Shown here: in pieces, positions 57,383 through 64,000 of the stretch
Layout: each line of letters begins with the position of its first letter
Numbering within the stretch: the stretch's first letter is position 1
From: Pacificibacter marinus
GTDB taxonomy: Bacteria; Pseudomonadota; Alphaproteobacteria; Rhodobacterales; Rhodobacteraceae
NCBI RefSeq assembly: GCF_900109555.1
Contig: NZ_FNZV01000005.1
Coordinates: 124,001 to 188,000 of the forward strand
Direction of reading: 5' to 3'
DNA: 64,000 nucleotides
Notes under the pieces: model-generated
Databases searched by the model: none
What the model saw: only the letters and a program-made list of their open reading frames with translations
What the model was told of the DNA's origin: nothing
Translations under genes and position numbers: made by a program

Positions 57383-59515
57383 ATGGAAAAAATTATCCTC
57401 TTTGCCCCACTGTTGGGTGCTATTATTGGCGGCTTTGGCTGGCGGATCATTGGCGAAAAAAACGCACAGTATCTAACCACTGGGTTGTTGATGTTGGCGG
57501 CTTTGTTGTCGTGGGTTGTGTTTTTCACTTTTGATGGCACGATACAGCACGTTGAATTGTTCCGCTGGATTGAAAGCGGCGAGTTGTCCACAACTTGGGG
57601 CATTCGTGTCGACCGCTTGACTGCGATTATGTTCATTGTAATCAATACTGTATCTGCATTGGTTCACCTGTACTCTTTCGGTTACATGGCGCATGACGAG
57701 AACTTCTCGGATGCTGAACCCTACCGCGCACGGTTCTTTGCCTACCTATCGTTCTTTACCTTCTCTATGCTGATGCTGGTGACCTCTGACAACTTGGTAC
57801 AGATGTTCTTTGGTTGGGAAGGCGTGGGCGTTGCCTCGTACTTGCTGATTGGCTTCTACTTTAAAAAGCCATCTGCGGGTGCTGCGTCGATGAAAGCGTT
57901 CATCGTTAACCGTGTGGGTGACTTTGGGTTCGCGCTTGGTATCTTTGGCCTGTTCTACCTGACCGGCTCCATCGACATGGATGTGGTTTTTGCAAAAGCG
58001 CCTGAATTGGCGAACACACAGCTGCATTTCTTGTGGACTGAATGGAACGCGGCGAACTTGTTGGCATTCCTCTTGTTTGTCGGCGCGATGGGTAAATCTG
58101 CTCAGCTCTTCTTACACACATGGTTGCCCGACGCGATGGAAGGCCCGACACCTGTGTCCGCCTTGATCCACGCCGCGACCATGGTGACAGCGGGTGTGTT
58201 TTTGGTGGCACGCATGTCGCCTTTGTTCGAATACGCGCCACAAGCACAGACCTTTATTGTCTACATCGGTGCGTCCACAGCGTTCTTTGCCGCGACTGTC
58301 GGCTTGGTTCAAAACGACATCAAACGTGTGATCGCATACTCAACCTGTTCACAGCTTGGCTACATGTTTGTGGCTGTCGGTGTTGGCGCTTACGGTCCTG
58401 CGATGTTCCACCTTTTGACGCACGCTTTCTTTAAAGCGATGTTGTTCTTGGGCGCGGGGTCTGTGATCCACGCAATGCACCACGAACAAGATATGCGCAA
58501 CTACGGTGGACTGCGCAAAAAAATCCCGGCCACATACTGGGCGATGATGATCGGTACGTTGGCCATCACAGGTGTTGGTATTCCGTTCACACATCTGGGT
58601 TTTGCGGGCTTCTTTTCAAAAGATGCGATCATCGAAAGCGCTTATGCTTCTGGTGTTGGATATGCTTTCTGGATGCTGGTTATCGCGGCCTTGTTCACGT
58701 CGTTCTACTCATGGCGTTTGATTTTCTTGACCTTCTACGGTCAAGCGCGCGGCGACAAACATACGCATGATCACGCACATGAAAGCCCTAAAGTGATGCT
58801 GATCCCATTGGCTGTTTTGGCCTTGGGTGCGGTGTTCTCTGGTATGATTTGGTACGGGTCGTTCTTTGGTGATCACGACAAGCACAATGAATTCTTTGGC
58901 ATCCCAGCACATCACGCTGAAGCCGCAGAAGGGCATGGCACGGTTGAAGCACATGAAGATGTCGCAACGACGGATCATGGGGCAGCAATTCTTGCAGAAG
59001 ATCACGGGGCAGAACATGGCGCCGCTGCGGATCACGGTGTTGACATGATGGTGCTTGAAGCACCGCAGGGCGCGATCTTTGTTGCCGCTGACAACACGAT
59101 CTTGGACGACGCGCACCACGTGCCGAACTGGGTGAAATTGTCACCGTTCATTGCTATGGTTATCGGCTTTATCACGGCTTGGGTGTTCTATATTCGCAAG
59201 CCAGATTTGCCGCGCAAATTGGCCGAAGATCAGCAACCTTTGTATCAGTTCTTGTTGAACAAATGGTACTTTGATGAGCTGTACAACGCGATCTTTATAA
59301 AACCCACTTTGGCTTTGGGGCGGTTCTTGTGGCAGCGTGGCGATGTGAAAACCATCGACGGCGCTATCAACGGACTTGCCCTTGGCATCGTTCCTTTCTT
59401 CACACGGCTTGCGGGTCGTTTGCAGTCTGGCTTTATCTTTACTTACGCATTCGCGATGGTTCTGGGGGTTGTCGTTTTGATCACCTGGATGACGATCGGC
59501 GGAGGGGCTCACTGA
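57383..59515 (+). CDS. nuoL: NADH-quinone oxidoreductase subunit L
   Basis: NuoL is the distal antiporter-like subunit. The 710-residue protein has the proton-channel helices [19 protein letters not shown] and [38 protein letters not shown], and the long lateral helix at the end. A His/Glu-rich loop (about residues 505-560, [29 protein letters not shown]) sits before the lateral helix; its metal-binding look is notable but unproven. Stop and nuoM start share TGATG. Confidence 0.97.
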   Translation: MEKIILFAPLLGAIIGGFGWRIIGEKNAQYLTTGLLMLAALLSWVVFFTFDGTIQHVELFRWIESGELSTTWGIRVDRLTAIMFIVINTVSALVHLYSFGYMAHDENFSDAEPYRARFFAYLSFFTFSMLMLVTSDNLVQMFFGWEGVGVASYLLIGFYFKKPSAGAASMKAFIVNRVGDFGFALGIFGLFYLTGSIDMDVVFAKAPELANTQLHFLWTEWNAANLLAFLLFVGAMGKSAQLFLHTWLPDAMEGPTPVSALIHAATMVTAGVFLVARMSPLFEYAPQAQTFIVYIGASTAFFAATVGLVQNDIKRVIAYSTCSQLGYMFVAVGVGAYGPAMFHLLTHAFFKAMLFLGAGSVIHAMHHEQDMRNYGGLRKKIPATYWAMMIGTLAITGVGIPFTHLGFAGFFSKDAIIESAYASGVGYAFWMLVIAALFTSFYSWRLIFLTFYGQARGDKHTHDHAHESPKVMLIPLAVLALGAVFSGMIWYGSFFGDHDKHNEFFGIPAHHAEAAEGHGTVEAHEDVATTDHGAAILAEDHGAEHGAAADHGVDMMVLEAPQGAIFVAADNTILDDAHHVPNWVKLSPFIAMVIGFITAWVFYIRKPDLPRKLAEDQQPLYQFLLNKWYFDELYNAIFIKPTLALGRFLWQRGDVKTIDGAINGLALGIVPFFTRLAGRLQSGFIFTYAFAMVLGVVVLITWMTIGGGAH

Positions 59516-61053
59516 TGGATTACGTCCTTTCCTTTATCACCTTCCTTCCGGCTGTAGCGGCCTTGGTTCTGACGCTGTTTTTGCGCGGGGACGACGAGGT
59601 GGCGCAACTCAACGCAAAACGGCTGGCGCTGTTTGCAACGGTGATCACATTCTTGGTGTCGCTGTTTGTTATTGCACAGTTTGACCCGTCAAACACAGGC
59701 TTCCAAATGGTCGAACAGGCCGATTGGATCATGGGTCTGCAGTACAAAATGGGCGTGGACGGGATTTCGGTTCTGTTCGTGATGCTCACAACATTCCTTA
59801 TGCCGCTGGTGATCTGGTCGACATGGGACATGAAAGTACGCGTTAAAGAATACATGATTGCGTTCTTGTTGCTTGAAACACTGATGCTCGGCGTGTTCTG
59901 TGCGCTTGACTTGATGTTGTTCTACGTCTTCTTTGAAGCTGGCCTGATCCCGATGTTCTTGATCATCGGCATCTGGGGCGGCGCGAACCGCATCTATGCG
60001 TCGTTCAAATTCTTCCTCTACACGTTCTTTGGGTCTGTTCTTATGTTGGTCGCGATGATCGCGATGTACATGGATGCAGGCACGACAGACATCGTCGCAT
60101 TGATGGCGCATGATTTCTCAACCGAGACCTTCAGCCTGCTTGGTATTCAAGTTGTTGGCGGATTGCAGATGCTTGCTTTCCTCGCCTTCTTCGCCTCATT
60201 CGCGGTGAAAATGCCGATGTGGCCTGTCCACACGTGGTTGCCAGACGCGCACGTTCAAGCGCCGACGGCTGGTTCAGTTGTGCTTGCTGCGATCTTGCTC
60301 AAAATGGGCGGCTACGGGTTCTTGCGCTTCTCGATCCCAATGTTCCCTGTGGCCTCGCACATGATGGCCGATATCATCCTTTGGATGTCTGCAATCGCGA
60401 TTGTCTACACCTCGCTTGTTGCTCTGGTGCAAAGCGATATGAAAAAGCTTATCGCTTATTCATCCATCGCGCACATGGGGTATGTGACGGCTGGTATTTT
60501 CTCGCTCAATCAACAAGGGGTTGATGGCGCGATCTTCCAAATGATCTCACACGGGTTTATTTCTGGCGCATTGTTCCTCAGCGTTGGTGTGATTTATGAT
60601 CGGATGCACACCCGCGAAATTGATGCCTACGGTGGTCTTGTAAACCGGATGCCTGCCTATGCGCTTGTGTTTATGTTCTTCACCATGGCCAACGTCGGCC
60701 TTCCCGGCACCTCTGGTTTCGTTGGCGAATTCTTGACCTTGATGGGCATGTTCCAAGCCAACACTTGGGTGGCTATGATCGCGACAACGGGTGTGATTTT
60801 CTCTGCCGCTTACGCTTTGTGGCTCTACCGCCGCGTTGTGTTGGGCGAGTTGATTAAAGAAAGCCTCAAGACAATCCAAGATCTCACACCGCGTGAAAAA
60901 TGGATCATTGCGCCACTGGTTGCGATGACCTTGATCCTTGGGATTTATCCCGCATTGGTCACTGACCTCATTGGGCCCTCGGTCGAGGCGCTCTTGAACA
61001 ACTATAACGCTGCATTGCCGACAGAAACTGTCGCCGCAGCCGTAACCCACTAA
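59515..61053 (+). CDS. nuoM: NADH-quinone oxidoreductase subunit M
   Basis: The 512-residue antiporter-like subunit has about 14 helices. Conserved parts are [18 protein letters not shown] with the key Glu, and [47 protein letters not shown] in nuoL serves as ribosome site. Confidence 0.97.
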   Translation: MDYVLSFITFLPAVAALVLTLFLRGDDEVAQLNAKRLALFATVITFLVSLFVIAQFDPSNTGFQMVEQADWIMGLQYKMGVDGISVLFVMLTTFLMPLVIWSTWDMKVRVKEYMIAFLLLETLMLGVFCALDLMLFYVFFEAGLIPMFLIIGIWGGANRIYASFKFFLYTFFGSVLMLVAMIAMYMDAGTTDIVALMAHDFSTETFSLLGIQVVGGLQMLAFLAFFASFAVKMPMWPVHTWLPDAHVQAPTAGSVVLAAILLKMGGYGFLRFSIPMFPVASHMMADIILWMSAIAIVYTSLVALVQSDMKKLIAYSSIAHMGYVTAGIFSLNQQGVDGAIFQMISHGFISGALFLSVGVIYDRMHTREIDAYGGLVNRMPAYALVFMFFTMANVGLPGTSGFVGEFLTLMGMFQANTWVAMIATTGVIFSAAYALWLYRRVVLGELIKESLKTIQDLTPREKWIIAPLVAMTLILGIYPALVTDLIGPSVEALLNNYNAALPTETVAAAVTH

Positions 61054-61065
61054 GGAGCCGCGATC

Positions 61066-62502
61066 ATGACTTCAGCTGATTTTTCGATCGTCCTTCCAGA
61101 GTTCCTTCTGGCCGTTTATGCCCTCGCGGCGCTGCTTTTTGCTGTCTACACTGGCAAAGACAAAACTGCGGGGTTGATCACGTGGCTCACAGCGGGCGCT
61201 TTTGTTGTGGTCGCCGCGATCATCGCATCTCGCGTTGCCGGCGCGCAGACCGCGTTCAACGGTATGTTTGTTGACGATGCCTTTGCGCGCTTTGCCAAGA
61301 TTGGCATTTTGCTGGCGGGGGCGACCGTTTTAGTGATGTCGCAAGACTACATGAAAAAGCTCGATCTGCTCAAATTTGAGTTCCCGATCATCGTGGCTTT
61401 GTCGACCATCGGTATGATGGTTATGGTGTCTGCGGGTGATCTGATGGCGCTCTACATGGGGCTCGAACTGATGTCTCTGGCGCTCTATGTGCTGGCTTCA
61501 TTTCGCCGCGACTCTGTGCGGTCCTCAGAAGCTGGCCTGAAATACTTTGTGCTTGGGTCCTTGTCTTCTGGCCTTTTGCTTTACGGTGCATCGCTGACCT
61601 ACGGTTTTGCAGGCACAACAAACTTTGCCGGTATCTTGGCTGTCGTAAAAGATGGCGCGCCTTTGGGGGTTTTGTTCGGCCTGGTGTTTATGATCACAGG
61701 CATGGCGTTTAAAGTGTCTGCCGTGCCTTTCCACATGTGGACGCCTGACGTTTACGAGGGCGCACCGACACCTGTCACAGCGTTCTTTGCAACAGCCCCT
61801 AAACTAGCTGCCATGGCATTGTTTGCCCGTGTTTTGCATGATGCATTTGGCGGTATTTCCAGCGATTGGTCACAGGTTGTGGCCTTGATTGCAGTGGCAT
61901 CTATGTTCCTTGGCGCCCTCGCAGGGATCGGCCAAACCAACATTAAACGTCTGATGGCTTACTCATCGATTTCCCACATGGGGTTCGCATTGATCGGTGT
62001 GGCGTCTGGTACTGTTGGCGGCGTTCAAGCGGCGCTGATCTATATGGCTATCTACATTGTTATGAACATCGGCACATTCGCCTTTATCATGACGATGCAA
62101 CGTGATGGTCAGCCTGTCACAAAAATCAAAGCCCTCAATGGCTACTGGAAAGTCAGCCCGCCCAAAGCTTTGGCTGTGTTGTTCTTGATGTTCTCCATGG
62201 CGGGTGTGCCACCAATGGTTGGGTTCTTTGGTAAACTTGCAGTGCTGCAAGCTGCCGTTGCCGCCGACATGACATGGCTTGCGACAGCTGGTGTGGTCGC
62301 ATCTGTGATCGGCGCATTCTACTATCTGCGTGTGGTCTACTACATCTTCTTTGGTAGCGATGTGGAACCTCTCGACAAAACCAAAGGCGGCGTGGCCAAC
62401 TTTGTGGTCTTGATCGCTGGCGTGGTCATGCTGGTTGGTATCGTCAACCTGTTTGGTATCGATACATATGCAATGACAGCGGCTGAGGCCCTTGTCCGAT
62501 AA
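61066..62502 (+). CDS. nuoN: NADH-quinone oxidoreductase subunit N
   Basis: The 478-residue antiporter-like subunit has the helices [22 protein letters not shown] with the conserved Glu, and [32 protein letters not shown]. Last of the complex I genes; its end overlaps the TTG start of birA by 11 bases. Confidence 0.97.
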   Translation: MTSADFSIVLPEFLLAVYALAALLFAVYTGKDKTAGLITWLTAGAFVVVAAIIASRVAGAQTAFNGMFVDDAFARFAKIGILLAGATVLVMSQDYMKKLDLLKFEFPIIVALSTIGMMVMVSAGDLMALYMGLELMSLALYVLASFRRDSVRSSEAGLKYFVLGSLSSGLLLYGASLTYGFAGTTNFAGILAVVKDGAPLGVLFGLVFMITGMAFKVSAVPFHMWTPDVYEGAPTPVTAFFATAPKLAAMALFARVLHDAFGGISSDWSQVVALIAVASMFLGALAGIGQTNIKRLMAYSSISHMGFALIGVASGTVGGVQAALIYMAIYIVMNIGTFAFIMTMQRDGQPVTKIKALNGYWKVSPPKALAVLFLMFSMAGVPPMVGFFGKLAVLQAAVAADMTWLATAGVVASVIGAFYYLRVVYYIFFGSDVEPLDKTKGGVANFVVLIAGVVMLVGIVNLFGIDTYAMTAAEALVR

Positions 62503-63238
62503 TCCGCAAAACTGGCCTGATGGGGTAGGGCGCACAGTTCTGCTTCAAACGGACAGCACAATGAAAGAGGCCGCGCGTGTCGCGGCCTCCTCAGCATTCA
62601 CGCAGTGGATTTTGACCTTGGATCAAACCGCGGGGCATGGTCGTCGTGGCCGCCCTTGGACTATGCCAAAAGGCAATTTTGCCGCTACGCTTTTGATGTT
62701 CCCCAATGAACCACCTCAACAAATTGCTTTGCGATCTTTCGTCGCGTCTTTGGCGCTGTTCGATGCCGTTACAGAGGTGACAGGGCGTGCCGATGCTTTG
62801 GCGTTGAAGTGGCCCAATGATGTGTTGCTCAATGGCGGTAAGTTTGCGGGCATTTTGTTAGAACGTGGCGCAAATCATCTGTCCATCGGCATTGGTGCAA
62901 ACCTTGCGGCCGCACCGATGGCATCTGATGTGGAACCTAGCCCCTTTCCCCCGGTGGCTTTGGTCGACGAGATGGGTACACGCGTGACACCCGAAGCGTT
63001 TCTTGATGTGCTCGCACCTAACTATGCCAAATGGGAAACCCAGTTCACCACGTATGGATTTGAGCCTATTCGCACCGCTTGGCTTGCACGGGCGGCTAAA
63101 TTGGGTGAACCTATTCGAGCGCGCACCACAAAAGACGAACACTATGGCACGTTTGAGGATGTCGATAGCAACGGCAACCTTGTGCTGCGCCAGTCCAAGG
63201 GCACGCTTTCAATTCCCGCAGCAGAGGTCTTTTTCTAA
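62492..63238 (+). CDS. birA: Biotin-[acetyl-CoA-carboxylase] ligase, monofunctional
   Basis: The enzyme activates biotin to biotinyl-AMP and attaches it to the carboxylase carrier protein. The 248-residue protein has [11 protein letters not shown] (biotinyl-AMP loop), [20 protein letters not shown] with the catalytic Lys, and a C-terminal SH3-like part. The N-terminal DNA-binding domain of E. coli BirA is absent, so it is not a repressor. The start is a TTG at 62492 within nuoN; no ATG before the conserved part fits. Confidence 0.93.
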   Translation: MSDNPQNWPDGVGRTVLLQTDSTMKEAARVAASSAFTQWILTLDQTAGHGRRGRPWTMPKGNFAATLLMFPNEPPQQIALRSFVASLALFDAVTEVTGRADALALKWPNDVLLNGGKFAGILLERGANHLSIGIGANLAAAPMASDVEPSPFPPVALVDEMGTRVTPEAFLDVLAPNYAKWETQFTTYGFEPIRTAWLARAAKLGEPIRARTTKDEHYGTFEDVDSNGNLVLRQSKGTLSIPAAEVFF

Positions 63239-64000
63239 TGCTTCTATGTATCGACACAGGCAATACAAACACCGTGTTTTCCATTTGGGACGGCACTGAT
63301 TTTATTGCCACATGGCGCACCTCGACCGAGGTTCAGCGCACAGCCGATCAGTATTATGTCTGGTTGTCGACCTTGATGAATTTTCAAAAGATCGAAGCCG
63401 ATATCACCGAGGTGATCATCTCATCCACAGTGCCGCGCGTTGTATTCAACCTGCGTGTCTTTGCAAACAGATACTTTGATTGCAGACCTTTGGTGGTTGG
63501 CAAGCCTGAGTGCCTTTTGCCGATAGACGCGCGCGTGGATGTGGGCACCATTGTGGGGCCAGACCGTTTGGTTAATTCGGCTGCTGCCTTTGACAAGTTC
63601 GGTGGCGATTTGATCGTTGTGGACTTTGGCACCGCCACCACATTTGATGTTGTGGCGCATGACGGTGCCTATGTGGGCGGGGTGATTTCGCCCGGTGTGA
63701 ACACATCGCTGGAAAGTCTACACCTGAAAGCGGCCGCCTTGCCCCATGTGGATGTGACAATGCCTGACAAGGTGATCGGCACCAACACTGTCGCTTGTAT
63801 GCAATCCGGTGTATTCTGGGGGTATGTCGGCTTGATCCGTGAGACATGTAACAGGATCAAAGACGAATATGGCCGCCCCATGCGGGTGATTGCGACAGGC
63901 GGGCTTGCGCCGCTCTTCAATCAGGGCCACAAGCTCTTTGACGAATTCGATGAATTCCTAACCATTCATGGCCTCGTGGTCATCCATCAATATAACAAGG
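63238..64000 (+). CDS. coaX: Type III pantothenate kinase (3' end outside window)
   Basis: CoaX phosphorylates pantothenate in CoA synthesis. The frame starts at an ATG that overlaps the birA stop (TAATG) and stays open to the window edge, 254 codons. It shows [31 protein letters not shown], the acidic VVDFGTATTFDVV, GGVISPGVNTSLESLHLKAAALP and MRVIATGG, the acetate/sugar-kinase-like fold of the type III enzyme. It is nearly complete. Confidence 0.94.
   Translation, partial: MLLCIDTGNTNTVFSIWDGTDFIATWRTSTEVQRTADQYYVWLSTLMNFQKIEADITEVIISSTVPRVVFNLRVFANRYFDCRPLVVGKPECLLPIDARVDVGTIVGPDRLVNSAAAFDKFGGDLIVVDFGTATTFDVVAHDGAYVGGVISPGVNTSLESLHLKAAALPHVDVTMPDKVIGTNTVACMQSGVFWGYVGLIRETCNRIKDEYGRPMRVIATGGLAPLFNQGHKLFDEFDEFLTIHGLVVIHQYNK

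Overview
The window looks like a chromosomal segment of a marine alphaproteobacterium of the Rhodobacterales (roseobacter group). The evidence is mid-range GC, the order nuoN-birA-coaX, a 14-gene nuo operon interrupted by small Rhodobacterales-type accessory genes, tandem Lrp genes facing ilvC, a FolB protein with an extra C-terminal domain next to folP-glmM, and a two-gene pntAB transhydrogenase. Genus and species cannot be told from the sequence alone. Both window edges cut a gene: ppdK lacks its 5' end on the left and coaX its 3' end on the right. I saw no rRNA, tRNA, CRISPR array, insertion sequence or prophage.

Region 1 (1-17 kb) is mostly housekeeping. It holds ppdK, a SleB-type cell wall hydrolase, folate and cell-wall precursor genes (folB-folP-glmM), trmL, ilvC facing two overlapping Lrp/AsnC regulators, pepN, glcB with a GlcG/HbpS-like partner, a class I glutamine amidotransferase and a GNAT acetyltransferase. 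The FolB protein carries a degenerate second domain that resembles an amino-acid-kinase fold.

Region 2 (17-27.2 kb) is the main accessory locus, all on the minus strand. In transcription order it encodes a FecI-type ECF sigma factor, a FecR-like anti-sigma regulator, a TonB-dependent receptor with an STN signalling domain, a large autotransporter with a Pro/Thr/Glu repeat linker, a secreted IalB-like protein, a GlcNAc-transferase-family (Skp1-type) glycosyltransferase and a haem oxygenase. Read together it is a self-signalling haem or iron acquisition unit with an associated, possibly glycosylated, surface protein. Several perfect hairpins separate its cistrons.

Region 3 (27.2-44 kb) holds pntAB, a DUF3422 membrane protein whose 3' end overlaps a convergent YeeE/YedE sulfur transporter by 101 bp, an M20 amidohydrolase with a DUF1304 protein, a DUF1275 (YoaK-like) membrane protein behind a palindromic operator candidate, moaA, and an amino-sugar operon read on the minus strand (glmU-glmS-GNAT-DNA alkylation repair). 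A phosphoglycolate phosphatase-like gene overlaps a DegT-type aminotransferase gene.

Region 4 (44-64 kb) is the complex I operon nuoABCDEFGHIJKLMN on the plus strand, tightly packed with overlapping or touching genes, followed by birA and coaX. Between the structural genes sit seven extra genes: a 67-codon TTG-start gene, a membrane-anchored Lys/Ala/Pro-rich protein whose helix-hairpin-helix domain is a paralogue of a C-terminal extension on NuoE, a two-helix membrane protein, a DUF3291 protein, a small secreted protein, a lipoprotein and a carboxymuconolactone-decarboxylase-like protein. The complex I subunits keep their Fe-S ligands, so the enzyme looks functional. The added genes are candidates for lineage-specific assembly or tethering factors.
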